The notes beneath the pieces are model-generated. The model ran no database searches. It was given only the letters and a program-made list of their open reading frames with translations, and had not been told where the DNA came from. A DNA stretch of 64,000 bases, taken from Agarophyton chilense. Its lineage: Eukaryota > Rhodophyta > Florideophyceae > Gracilariales > Gracilariaceae. The DNA lies in contig JARGXX010000099.1 of NCBI GenBank assembly GCA_030374765.1, positions 248,001-312,000 of the forward strand. Direction: 5' to 3'. The translations under genes were made by a program, and so were the position numbers. Positions 50,286-62,153 of this stretch are shown piece by piece; within the stretch, counting starts at the first letter, position 1; every line of letters begins with the position of its first letter.

Positions 50286-50852
50286 TTGGAGAGATGGATC
50301 GGTGCGGAATCTGTGAGACGAACGACGTTTCAAGTGCCCTCAATGATAGTGGCCCACAATCTATTCTTGAATAGCGTTGATCGATTTGATAAGTTTCGAA
50401 CAACGTCAGCCATGGTGAGAAAAGAGCGTAGGGTACCGATAAGTATTCTTACGTTTACTCTTGACGCCAGCATTTTGAATGCTCACGCTATACTAAAGTA
50501 CATCAAGAAGACTGGAGAGAGGATAATTGATGTTTGCAAAATGAAGCATCGAACTATTCTGCAGCTCGTAGAAGAACACGTCAAATACAAACAGGGGAGA
50601 GCCTCATTAACGCCAGTTACTGCCACCAACGGCGTGGTTGACATTCATGTTACTCGTAGTCCACCGACGACTCCATCGAAAATCCTACTCCAAACGGAGG
50701 GCAAGACAAGGGTTATTTGTGTCCTATGCGAGGGTTTTTCGACAAAGAGTGGGGGTGGATATACGCAGTATTCTTGTAACCAGTGCAAGCAAGGCTTTCA
50801 GGTGAACTGTTTTTCTTTTTACCACCACAAAGATATCTTTCGCGAAACCTGA
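50286..50852 (+). pseudogene. piggyBac transposase, C-terminal part with zinc finger
   Basis: 188 codons. LNSVDRFDKFR (D32 or D35) supplies the third catalytic aspartate. Helices VPISILTFTLDASILNAHAILKY follow. The C-terminus is the Cys-rich finger VICVLC ... YSCNQCKQGFQVNCFSFYHH, typical of piggyBac transposases and in the normal sense orientation. Compare the antisense fingers of copies 1 and 2. Confidence 0.75.
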
Positions 50853-51118
50853 CCTGATGTGTATGACGCCGTTTTGTCCACCGAGCGTGCAAGAGACGCC
50901 GCAAGCGTCTCAATAAGGTGACATCGACTATGGCAACCGCTAAAGTGTTATTCAAGAAGTAAAGCTACTTCTGTTTGTATCCCATATACGCTGCTGCTTG
51001 ATCCGGCCAAATTTTACGAATCTCTTCAAGGACGCATCGAAGTATTTGAATTCTATTTTCCTTCCCCAAAAACCCATTGCATTCATATATGTAGCATTTA
51101 CAGGCCTTCTTCCGCGCT
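50853..51118. other. Spacer between piggyBac 3 and the split gene
   Basis: 266 bases, AT-rich, no gene seen. It should contain the right end of the transposon and the 3' UTR of the minus-strand gene. Confidence 0.35.
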
Positions 51119-51316
51119 TCAGTATTTGCACCGAGACATATATCCTGTTGACGGATATTCGACAGAAATTTTATCCACTACAGATAGCCCCAATTGCATC
51201 CAGTAACAAGGTTTGCCGCCGCATTTGATGCATACCACATCCTCATTGTAGGATGTTATCGGCGGAATTTCAATTTGGTTGACACTGCCAGCTTGGGTTG
51301 CAGCCGTTGTGTTTTC
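51119..51316 (-). pseudogene. 3' part of a gene split by chromovirus D
   Basis: The minus strand encodes about 65 C-terminal codons ending at a stop at 51119: NTTAATQAGSVNQIEIPP, then VVCIKCGGKPCYWM and PSTGYMSRCKY. It starts exactly at the left border of D (TTTTC duplication 51312-51316). Its upstream part lies beyond D at 63070-63643; both sides are open on the same strand up to the duplication. Three Cys in CIKCGGKPC hint at a small metal site. Family not recognised. Confidence 0.55.
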
Positions 51317-52232
51317 TGTGGAGCAAAACCCGGCGACGGGAAGTGCTCTCAAGGTGTTCGAAGCCTTGCTCCCTGGAGGAGACAGACTCAGAGACAGAGC
51401 CCTCCGTTCCACCCGTAGTGTGGGGTGTAACTCCCACAGGGGATTCCGGCAGTACCGACGGAGGTGAGGGGTAGAAACCGTTGGATCGGGAATGGGTATG
51501 AGTATCCCAAAGAATGGGGGAAAATCCGGCGAAGAGGAAAAACGGGGCGAGGGTCGGGCACTAACAGGCACCGGACCCGAGAACCAGAAAAGGGGCGAAA
51601 CAACAAAAGAAACCCAATACAGGGGCGAAAACCTGTCCTCGAAAGGAAACACAAAAAGCACGCAACAAGTAAGCAGAACCCCCACGGGGTATCGTGCACG
51701 CAGGTCGTCTGAGCGGTCCCAAGGGCGTGGTTGCACGGAACCCAAACGTGGGCACTCTCCAAGTGGAGTCGTGTCCCTACGCAGCCGTTGCTAACCAGAG
51801 CTCGTTCCGGGTTGTAAGGCCGAAACGATGGCGACGAAGAACCTCTAAAGGTATCGAAGACCAACCTTGGTTACCATTTACTCTGAGCTTCGGACTGTCA
51901 GATCTCATCTCCCTAAGTAGGGCCCACTAACTAAACTCTACAGTAGTGCACACCTGCTAAGGGCCATACACGTGGAGATCCCACTGTCAGGGCCCAAAAG
52001 TCCAACGTTCTAACAAATATCCGAAAATCGGTGCCAAAATTAATCCACGTGTGTCACGGGGCCAATCCAACCATGGGCTATCCGAAGTTTCACTTCATAG
52101 GCGAACTCTAACCAGAAAACAGTGCCACCTCAGCACACCTTAGAGGAAATCATAGTCATAACCCTCGGAGGGTTCAACCCTCATTCTATGAGTTGCATCT
52201 TCAAGTATCCCCTAACTGGGCGTTGCTCTACA
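51317..52232 (-). repeat. 3' LTR of chromovirus D
   Basis: 916 bp. In element orientation it starts TGTAGAGCAACG and ends GCTCCACA. Partner of 62154-63069. Confidence 0.93.
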
Positions 52233-52247
52233 TCTCCCCCTCCTTAA
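52233..52247 (-). promoter_or_regulatory. Polypurine tract, chromovirus D
   Basis: Element strand reads AAGGAGGGGGAGA directly before the 3' LTR. Confidence 0.85.
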
Positions 52248-52274
52248 GACGAGGAAGAACATTCGGAGCCGCGG

Positions 52275-54174
52275 GTGTCTCGCTTTCCGGTCACTATATA
52301 TACTTCTCTCCCAATGGGGTCCTTCACCACTTCTGAGGATCGCCACAAAACCGGCACATCGGTACAACTTTGTTCTACTCCTCCGACTTTCGGCGATAAG
52401 CAGCTTCTCACAACAGCAGTCTCAACCAGCCCTCTTAAGGGAATGAACCCATACGTCCTCAACCCACTCTCGGGGCCACCGGCCTCCGCGCCGGCGGACA
52501 ACGAAGCTCCCCAGCACGGTGGATATTTCTCCGGTTTGGATGCGGCTCCGTCAGGTACCGAACCTTCCGCCTCGGCGAGCAACCGACATCCTCAGGAGGA
52601 TTTGGACATTAACGCGGTGGCGTGGAACTCCGCTCATGCGATGCCCTTGGTAGCAAACTCCAGAGGTTGGATCTCAAACGAATCTTTTCGGAGGTGGAGT
52701 CCCCTTATCGATCCGGTGATATATTCCCGCGCTCCGTGGTTCCATCCGACAGCGGTTCGCGACGATGAGCTCATCGACTCCTACGTGGAGGACGGCTTAT
52801 TGCCGGGTGGCCTACCTGTCGAGGTTGTACGTTCTCCCGATTGGAGGGCGCGGGTAGCCATAGAGCCTCAGTATCTATACCGCGGTCGCGGGGAGTCCCT
52901 GGACAAGGCGCGCGCAGCGATGGCGGCTCTGGCCTACCAGCAATTGGAGAGGTCTCGCTTTGACCATCTGGTTTCCCCGGAGTACGGGTTCGATGTCGCC
53001 TATTACCGCACGAACGGTGAGGTCTCCTACGGGGATAACCTGGCAGCCTTTCCCGAATCCGAGTTCCGCGGACCGGGTTTTCCTCTCCGAGAAGATATGC
53101 TCCAATGGAGTCGTCCCATCCTTCGGGCTGAATTCAGGTACCTTCAACGGCAGTTTACCCAGTATGGATTCGATCGACGCGTGCGCTTCGAGCGCCGCTC
53201 GCGCTCCCGTTTCGGGTTCCTTGTCCCGTATCCTCACGTGGAACTGGAGCGTATCCGTAACACGGCGAAGGTTGGGCGATTCGTGCCCCTTCCAGCTTGG
53301 TGGAGTAAGGTCGAGGTCCCCCGCCCGAGGGTGCTTTGCTGAACTGCCCCCATGCCTCTACTATATCGGGTCTCGTTTGATGCACGACCCGAACTCGGGA
53401 TACTGGGCCCTCGTTGCAGCCGAGTGGGCAGCCCGCGTAGCGGCGCACCTCCTCTGGGATGCTCATGACCATTTCCGTATCTGGTATATTCCTCCGATGC
53501 TACGGACCATCATGCGTCAGATCGACCTTGTCCCAGCGTTGGGTTCGGCCAGCAGCGTGCAGGACCTGTATCCAATCTTGGACGTGATCGACAACACCCA
53601 ATGGGATCGAGTTCCAGTGGAAAATCAGCCCGCAGGGGAAGGATCCGCGCGAGACAAGTCTCCTGGCCGGTACGATCCGGGCTCCGGTAACTGGGTCTAT
53701 TACAATCCCTTCGAAGGGGTTGGCATCGGCGCGGCGCAAGCACGGGCGCTGATTGACTCGCCTCGACCGATGCCGGTGGGACACCCGACGGGGTTCATTT
53801 ATACTGACGATTACGAGTACGAGCCTCCAGTAGACCTGGACGATCCAGCGTTGGATAACGACATACCAGCTCCTAATGGAGTACTCCCTGTGGAGCCATC
53901 TGCACCCTTCCAACCAGTGGGAACGACCTCAGCTGCGGCGGCGAATGCATCCGGTGGCGGTCCATCTGCTCCCCCCGAGTGGGGTGTGAACACCCTTGCG
54001 CAGGCGCCGGTTGCCACTCCGCAAGCGGATAGTGTGCGACAAGGCCTCGTGAACGCGGGCATTCCGATTCCCCCGGGTATGACGGATGTGAGCCAGATGT
54101 TGGCTTTCGCCTCGGCGTACCATCAGGGTCAGAATCCCAACGGTGGGGCGGGTCCCTCTTCGGGCTTTTCGTAG
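52275..54174 (+). CDS. Conserved antisense frame, chromovirus D
   Basis: Opposite strand to gag-pol, beginning about 43 bp inside the 3' LTR border and ending after the acidic tail. It is the best-preserved of the three antisense frames, apart from about one break. Shared blocks with B: RAPWFHPTAVRDDELIDSY, RGRGES, YYRTNGEVSY, WSRPILRAEFRYLQRQ, VGRFVPLPAWW, ELPPCLYYIGSRLMHDP, SGYWALVAAEWAAR and FRIWYIPPMLR. Across the block from APWFHP to GEVSY, identity to B is about half. The tail is acidic and Ala/Pro-rich. No known domain is recognised; the Trp/Tyr-rich central part suggests a globular domain. Confidence 0.7.
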
Positions 54175-54189
54175 TTCCGCCTTCGGGCA

Positions 54190-54420
54190 ATTGTAGAGTC
54201 CATAGCTTGGCGACAATAGTAAACTTCTGATATTTGCGTAACTTCTTTTCTTCTTCCTTCCTAGGATCTTCTTCTACCTCATCTTCTTCATTCTTTCTTA
54301 GGATCTTCTTCATCTTCGTCTTCATCTTCTTCCCTTCCTAGGGTCCAATCTTCTTCTTAATCTTCTTCTCCACTTCGTGGGTCTTCTTTTCCTTTTTCAT
54401 CATAAACTGTTCCGATAACC
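54190..54420 (-). repeat. GA-rich (TTC on + strand) tract between convergent frames, D
   Basis: The plus strand shows repeated CTTCTT / CCTTCCTAGG / ATCTTCTTC motifs, so the gag-pol strand is purine-rich. It lies between the chromodomain end and the antisense-frame stop, like the tracts in F and B. Confidence 0.65.
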
Positions 54421-54681
54421 GGTGCTGTGTTCCCCGGTTAACGGCGCTAGGCCCAGGGCCAGTAGACATTCCCTCTCAATACCTGTTCTTCGGGATACTC
54501 TCCTCAATTCCTCTTCAGAGGTCCAACATCTTCCTCACTTCGAGGTCCCATCCACAACAGTTCGCGTGGTGGCTTACCCGACTTGGGCACGATCCAGACT
54601 TGGAGGCAAGGTTACCCGAGCGCGTCGGTGATAGGATAAAATCTTAGACCTCGGAAGGTGCTCAATGGGTTCCACTATATC

Positions 54682-57600
54682 CTAATCAGGCGAGAATCCG
54701 TACCATCGGACTTGGTAGCGGACTTCTCCCTCGGGGGTGTAGATGTGACGCACGATGCGATCGATAACGAATTCCTGCGGGTACACTTTTCCCTGTTCGG
54801 GCTTCTCTTCCATCTTGGAACGCTCTAGTTCCCTTAAGGGTGTCAACGTAGGGTCTAGACACACCCCGGTGGGTTCTTTTCCGTGTTGCGAGCTGGTCTC
54901 AGCACTTCGTCCAAACGGCGCCGAGTGGCCTGTGGGCTACGTTGTAACTTCCGTCTACGGAGTCAAAATGGCCCGGTTTTGGGTTCTTCTTAAAGCTGAG
55001 ATCTTCCCGATAACAACGGTGTTCTTCGATTCTGTGACGGTTGAGAAACCGCGACGCGGTAGCGTCTCCAATCTCAGGGGGGTAAGACTTCAACGTCAAC
55101 CCGAGCTACGGGGACGAAGGTTGCTCTTGTGCAACGCGCCGTGCGACGGAGGCGGTTTGCGCGACGGTTGGTCGTCAGAGCCTTTTGATTGGCTCGGTGC
55201 CATTCGACGTGTGCCACATAAATGCGCGGGCGCCGGTTGCCACTCCGCAAGCGGATGTGAGGTGGCGCTTTCGACACGCGCTAGCACTCTCCTGAGCTGT
55301 CCCCGACGGGTCTCACTCATTTCTTTCCCATTCCCGAGGGTTCCAGTGTCTCCATAGGAGTTCCTATTCCCATTCCATAACGGAGAGCCAAATTTGGTCA
55401 ACCTCGTCGTCGAGATCTTCCCCGTGCGGGTCCGCTGACACAGCTCGTTCCCGAGAAAGCGGGGTTTGAGTGTGCGACACCTCAGTGTCTCGTCCGCGGC
55501 GGCGGGTGATCGTCGGCTCTGTAGGCGTTCCGGGTGCGGAGTTCTCCACACGACTCTCCCTAGGCGGGTTTTCGTCATCTTTTCTGACGTCGTGCTCGGC
55601 TGGGTCGGCGGTGATGTCGCTACCCATACGCTGGAGTTGTGACTTCTCTGTCGCCGGCTCGGTCGGGCTCGCCGTCTCACTGTGAGAACTAGATTCCCTG
55701 TTAGGGCGAATGGCTGACGCCGAAACATCGTCCTGCGAAGGAACTAAGTCCTCCTCCCCCTCCTTAGGCGGAGAGCCAGGAGGCTTGATTACCTCCGGTG
55801 GGGGAGTAACTCTGTAAGAGTTCGTTGACTGGGCCCTTGAGGGAGCGGGCCCAAGTTCGGGAGTATACGAAGTTTCCGGTAGGTCGGTTAAACCACGTTC
55901 CGGGTGCGGAAGTATAACGGGGCGGGTGTTCGAATCTTCGCCTGACGGGTTAACTTCCGTTGAATCATCCCCTGTGGAGGGCGTTGGTGCCGACACCACT
56001 TCCACATTTGGGTTGGGCGCTCGTGTGATGCGGTCCCTAGAGATCCGTTCGTGGCGGTTAGCGATATCCAATACCACCGTGTCCGGGTCTACAGAAACCA
56101 CCCGATAGGGTCCGTCCACAATTGGCGAAAGTTTGTGCCTACGTTCCTTTTCAGGATTGTAGTATTCCTTTCGAAGGAAGACGAAGTCGTCGGGCTCCAC
56201 CTGAGGTAGAGGTTTGCGAACCCGATTGTCAAAGTCCTTCTTGTAGGCGCGTTGAGCTTTGTCCATTGCTTTCCGGGCTATCGGCACCATCTTCGTAAGC
56301 CACTCCTTCCAGGCTTTTCGGTACAATCCCGGTGACTGGTACGTCTACAGCGTCGGTTGAGCCTCGATGGCGACCGGCGGCGGTGTCCTCGACAGTACCA
56401 GTTCGAATGGGGATAACGATGTAACCCGATGTACCTGGGTGTTGTATGCATACGTGATAGCGTCTGTGTACAAGTCCCAATTTTTGGGGTGATCCGCAAC
56501 ATACGATCTCAAAGCGTTGAGTATCGTGCGTTTAAACCTCTCCACCTGGCCATTCCCCTGAGGGTGATACGTAGTAACAAATAAATTCCTTACATCAAGG
56601 ATTCGACATACATCCTGAAAGAACTTTGATGCGAATTGCCCTCCGTTGTCGGATAACAACTGCACCGGCGGTCCATATACGAACACCCAATGGGTCACGA
56701 ACGCTTGCGCGACGGTAGCGGCGGTGATCCGCTTCAGCGGCACAGTTCTCGTTAGCTTAGAGAATCTGTCAGAAATGACAAGCAGATACCGATGACCTCG
56801 GGGCGTCCTGATAAACTCCCCTAGGATGTCTATGGCCATGAATTCGAGTGGAGCCCGTGCCGGGAACTGCGTCAACTTCTTAGAGTGCTTCCGAAGTTTG
56901 ACGTCATTCTTGGCGCAATTGGCGCAGGCCCGTCTGACGGTGTAACAATCGAATGCCATTGCCGGCCAGTAAAAATCCCTTCTCAACGTGAGGTACAGTT
57001 TTCTTCCCCCGGGGTGGGCGCCTACCTTCACATAGTGAGTGAGGTGTAATACCCTCTGTTGTAGGGTGTGCGGCACCACTATCCTCGGGCGAGGTCCAAC
57101 GGTCCTGATTAGGTAACCCTGATCGTCGTCCTCGAAAGGTAACTGAAATCCTCCGTTGAGGCGAGCCCGAATCCGTGTACATAATGGGTCGAGCTGTTGC
57201 TCGCGTATCATCTCCTCTGTAGAGATAGGTATAAAAGAGCCGGTCGGCGAATCCAGACTCTCGTTGACGAGTATATCGTCACAAACATCATCCGTCAGCG
57301 GTTGAGCTCCTCCCTCGAGGTCCGATACCATAAAGCATGGGATGTCATCGTCCTCGTAGGGTTTCGTTTCCGCTGTGGTTCCCAAGCGGGGTAGTGCATC
57401 AGCCTGAGTGTTCAGCTTCCCTTTCTTGTACAGGATCTCAAAGTCGAATTCCGACAGTCGGAGACGCCAGCGCATAAGGCGGCCCAAGGGTTCGGAGATC
57501 TCCAGGAGCCAACGCAAGCATGCGTGGTCCGTATGGACTTTGAAACGAGTACCCATCAGATAGGGGCGAAGTGTAGCTAAGGCCCACACAACGGCTAAAC

Positions 57601-59896
57601 ATTCTTTCTCGGAGACCGAGTAGTTCCTTTCATGGACATTCAGGGAGCGTGACCAGTACCCAATAGGGTGACGTTCACCATCCTCAGAGGATTGGAACAG
57701 TGCACACCCTACTTGGTTTGCACTAGCATCGGTGTCCACTTCGTAAGGGAGCCCAGGATTGGGTAGAGCCAAGATTGGCGGTGATGTTACGGCATTCACC
57801 AGTGCCGTGAGAGCAGACGCTTCCGCGTCGCCAAAAGGTTCCAGTTCAACTGGTTGTCCCTTCGTCAGGAGCCTGTTGAGGGGGGTGGCAATATCCGCAA
57901 AGTTCGGGACGAATCGGCGATACACGTTACACAGACCTAAGAAGGATCGCAACTCCGTTTGGGTTTTCGGGTGTTTTGCTTCCTTCAAGGATTTTACTCT
58001 TACTTCATCGATTGAAAGCTGTACGGGACGGATGATATGACCCAGATACTTAACCGAATCGGTGAAAAACTCGCACTTCTTGAGTTTCAAGGTGATTCCA
58101 GCGTCGCGGAGTATCTTCATTACGTCCCTGACGTGTTCGAGGTGGTCATCCAGGTTGTTGGAGAAGACAATAATGTCGTCTAAATAAACTAGACACGTCC
58201 TCCACTTGAAGGGAGCCAACAGAATGTCTATCGCCCGTTGAAACGTTGCGGGGGCATTTGTCAACCCAAAAGGCATCCTCCGGAATCGGAAAGGTCCTTG
58301 ATGACACACGAACGCCGTTTTGTCTCGATCTTCCTCCCTAATAGGGACTTGCCAGTAGCCCGAATTGGCGTCGAGGGTAGAGAAAACAGTAGCGCTCCCA
58401 AGGGAGTCGACGTATTCGTCCATCTGAGGGATCGGGTACACATCCTTAATGGTTACCTCGTTCAGGCGTCTGTAATCGATGCAGAAACGCCACGATCCAT
58501 CCGGTTTCGGAACTAACACCACTGGTGAGGCCCAAGCGGACTGGGCAGGTTCAATTACGCCCGCTTTAAGCATCTTCTCCACCTGATATTTCTCCTCTTC
58601 CCGAGCTTTCGGTCCAGCCCTGTAAGGGTGTTGGGCAATAGGCCGAGTGTTCGGTAACAAGTCGATGCGGTGTTCTGTAATCCCAATAGTTCCAAGGGAA
58701 CCATCCCACATGGGGGTAAATTCACGAAGCATGTGCCTCAGCTTCTCCCGATGAGATGCGGGTACATGGTTGAGCTCCCATTTCTCCAATTCCTGAACAG
58801 GATCCGTCTGGTCTGCTCCTGTGATAGGGGCCGTAACCTTCTGAGGTTTAAAGTGTTCAGCGTGTGGAGCTGCAGTCGTATGCTCACCGTCTTCCGCGAT
58901 TTCGGCAGTGTCCTCCCCCTCCTTAGGGTCCGCCACACCAAGGATCTCTGCGATAGAGATCTTTGCAGGTACGACCGCATGCGGGTGTGGAAGAACAGAA
59001 CCCAGGATCTGGTCTTTGACCAAATGCTGCGTTGTCTTTCCAAAGTTGGCTACCAAAACCTTGAAAGGTTTATCCGGTTCCACGGAGACAACCCCATTCG
59101 CAAGGGCGAGTTGACGCCGCGTATACAGAGACGGGTTCGGTTGTACCACATGCACACCAATTTGCTTGGTAACAACTGTGACCCAAACCTGGGTTTCTGG
59201 CGGGATAGCCACTGACTTCGCAACCTTTACCCGTGTAGACACCGGGTTCTTCTTCACAGTTTCCTGCGCGACAGGGAGAGGAACGCGTGTTCGCGCTGCT
59301 CCCTGTAAGAGTTTACGAACGATTGGGATCGTATACCCGTCTTCGAGTTCCACAGTTCTATTCCGAGGACGGATGGCTTCCACGAAGCGGTCGCAAAAGT
59401 CACAACCCAGTATGACTGGTGCTGCAAGTGACTTGCATACAATTAACTCCAGTTGAACGAGATAGGAGCCTAACCTCACCATGAGGGAAATTGTACCCAG
59501 TGTCCGTAGCGGGTTGTTGTTCGCATCGGCGATATCCAAACGTGGACCGGTACGAACTTGAACCCGGAGCAGCGGGGGTAACAATTCAACATGAATTAAG
59601 TTAGGAGCGGCTCCTGTATCCAGGACAGATATTTGACGAACCATAAACTGGTTGGACAGGCCGAAGTCGGCGAATACTTTATAATTCCGCTTGGCCATTA
59701 CCATAACTCGATCCGGAATACGGAGATTACGGGACCGTATCCACGGGCGACGGAGGACACTAAAGTATCCCGAGTTAACGTCGGTGTCAGCCGTTCTCCT
59801 TGAAAGGATAGTCACAGCTGGGGAGCGAAGCTGGAGCGCCTCGGGCGTCTTCAACTCCGGCTTAGAAGACGCCCCTCCCGCAGGGGAGACTCCCAA
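54682..59896 (-). pseudogene. Pol region, chromovirus D (PR-RT-RH-INT-chromodomain)
   Basis: Protease (VLDTGAAPNL, about 59.6 kb), reverse transcriptase (YLDDIIVFS, about 58.2 kb), RNase H (VDTDASANQVG, about 57.7 kb), and integrase zinc-binding domain and core (MAIDILGEF; SDNGGQFASKFF; about 56.4-57.1 kb) follow in the Ty3/Gypsy order. An acidic/Pro-rich linker (55.4-56.1 kb) and a chromodomain (FVIDRIVRHIYTPEGE ... RWYGFSPD, about 54.69-54.8 kb) complete it. The PR-to-INT core is one long open stretch, closely similar to B. A few breaks lie toward the 3' side. Confidence 0.88.
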
Positions 59897-59898
59897 GT

Positions 59899-61926
59899 TT
59901 AGTTTTTCGAAGCGGACCCCGAATTCGGTGCAGCTGCCTCGAAGGGGACCGGTTGTTCCCCGTTCGCGGGTACAAGTTCTGTATCCCTGTCAGCAAGGTG
60001 AGCTCGGAGTATCCTTTGTTCCTCATAGGACCTACTCGGGACTCGAGCTTTCTCTTCAGGGGTCAGAGCCTCGTACTGAGCGATAATTCGTGAACCCTCC
60101 CGCAGGGGAAATGTGCAGTCTGGTGCTTTGTGACCACGGAGGTAACACAAATAGCAAATCAGCTCTGCCGGGTTCGGTTGTGGACGGGAATCCACGCGAC
60201 GTGGTGCTGTATCCCTCCATCCGGGGCGAGAGAATCGAGCAGCGGTATTCGCAAAAGGTAGCGATGCGGCTGGCACCCTCCGTCCGTGGGTATAGATCGC
60301 AGGGTCTTCATCCGTAGTGGGAGCGGATGTCGACGGCAACTCAGACGTACCCATAGATTTGGGGTTACTTCCCATGAAGTGAATGTTATCATTGACCCCC
60401 ACAGGGGCAGGGCCTCCTGCGAGTGACAAAGACGAGTTACCTCCACCGGCGAGGAGTGCACGTGTCGGCCGACTCTTTTGGTTCTGCCGGGCACGGAGAG
60501 TATCCCCCTCAGCCTGGGCGTACTGAACCAGTTCCAAGTAGGTCAGCTTGCGCTTCACTTACCGATTTCGGGCAACCAATGCCCTTATCGAGGGGTCCAA
60601 ACCATCCACAAACATGGTGCATCTCTCGTAGGCGGGGAATACATTCCCGCATCTGTGAAACGCTTTATTCAAGCGAGTTGAATACACCGTTTCGGTTTCC
60701 ATCGGCTTCTGCCGCGTATCCCTTAATGCAAGGATTGCTTCCTGAATCGCATTTCCAGTAGCGTATGACCTCAAGAGGTACTGCACCGCTTCGGGTCAGC
60801 ACGTGACTCCCCCTTCCGAGGCTCGGGATGATCCACGGACGGAGTTGAACTGGTCTTCAGCCATTTCCTTTAAGAAATAGGTTTATGCAAGAAACGCTTG
60901 CGATTCACTCATACCGAGGATGTCAGCCTCCTGGACGAACCTCGCAAGGAAATCGAGCACCAGAATTGGGTCTATTCCTGTGAACTCCCTCTTCTGTAGG
61001 GTGATGCTCAGCCTTTTGATGTAGTCCTTGACCTTACCCGTTCCGCGGGATGTTCGATCTCCCGAAGGGTTATCCAACCGGTAATAGCGGTACGATAGCA
61101 GCTTCCGATAGAGAGGATTCGTTGGCTTCAGCTCCCTTAATCCAAGGTGTTTCCTACCCTTCTTCCGGGTACGGATTGCCCCTTGAGAGGTGTAAGTAGC
61201 CTTCGACCGAGTCGCCCGGGATGAACGGCGTCCATCTTCACTATCCGAAGATTCGGAGGACGAACTCGATGACGAGCGATTGGGATCGGAATCCGATAAA
61301 TCCTCTTGGAGGTGTACCCTCTTCTTGGACTTGCGGCGGTCCCGTTTAGCGGAGCGGTGTTCTTCGTCTTCCGAAACGTCGGGTTTATCCTTCGAGGCTT
61401 CTGTGTCTCCGTCCATACGGATAATGGCCTCGAGGGTGTCCAGCCGAGCTCGAAAGCGTTCCGCTTGCACGCGGTGTTCCTCCAGGAGGCTCCGGTACTC
61501 CTGGATAAAGACCCCAGGGGTACCAAAGCTTTCCAAAAGGGAGTTCACATCCCTGCTCAGAGTACGAAGGTCATCGGCGACTCCCCGCACCGGGGCGTCC
61601 TCCACCTTGAGGCGGAGGGTAGTAACCTCCTGAAGGAGCTCGACGTGAGCCGCGTTGGCGATATCAATTCGAGTCTCCAGGCGCTGTAATTCAGGGTCGG
61701 CCCAACTTCGGGGTGCTGCTGAGGGGGTCTCCACCACTGGAGCTGGGCCCACAGCCACGACCTCTCGAGGACCTGAAACCACTGAGGGTGCTCTCCGAGT
61801 GTCCGGATCGATACCGGAATCGTTCCGGACTTCGGGAATTGAGCTCCTCGACCTAGGCGGGGCCGGGGGCACTGAATCCGCTTGACGGTTCGATCCAGTC
61901 CTGGAACCAAGGGTAGGCGGCGACAT
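59899..61926 (-). pseudogene. Gag/nucleocapsid region, chromovirus D
   Basis: N-terminal Ser/Pro region, heptad-rich segment (RLETRIDIANAAHVELLQEV), charged linker with a Ser/Glu/Asp run, Gag core (LSYRYYRLDN, DPILVLDFLARF, AFHRCGNVFPAYERC) and one CCHC knuckle CYLCYLRGHKAPDC (C-x2-C-x4-H-x4-C) at about 60.1 kb. Collinear with the Gag of B. Fossil with about one or two breaks. Confidence 0.85.
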
Positions 61927-62133
61927 GCTGCAGACACGACACCGACGATTCGGGGTAACGATGAAATTCGATCACGAGATTCCAGGAGAACGGATGACGT
62001 AACACAAAACAAAAATAAAAACCAATTCCACCCTTTCCAAAGGGGACCACTACAACAAATCTTCATGACGGTGCTTCCTCTTCCAAGAGATATTCCAACA
62101 CGTGGATGACCAACCCAAAAGTCCGAGAACGGA

Positions 62134-62151
62134 TTCTAAGTCGGGAGACCA
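62134..62151 (-). promoter_or_regulatory. Candidate primer-binding site, chromovirus D
   Basis: Minus strand reads TGGTCTCCCGACTTAGAA two bases inside the 5' LTR, identical to the sites in A and B. Confidence 0.8.
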
Positions 62152-62153
62152 CT

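Larger units (their letters stand above)
48952..50852 (+). mobile_element. piggyBac-type transposon 3 (different family), decayed
   Basis: An N-terminal frame (48952-49137) is followed by the main transposase frame (49315-50070) and the C-terminal frame (50286-50852), all plus strand. The order and motifs are those of DDE_Tnp_1_7. Frame changes near 49.2 and 50.03 kb and a stop near 50.14 kb break it, unless the first gap is an intron. It is not closely similar to copies 1 and 2, so it is another lineage. Terminal repeats were not identified. Confidence 0.7.

Noticed and set aside
51464-51794. 100-codon frame in the D LTR, repeated at 62329-62631
   Set aside because: Same reasoning: LTR sequence duplicated by retrotransposition, charged low-complexity translation, no domain.
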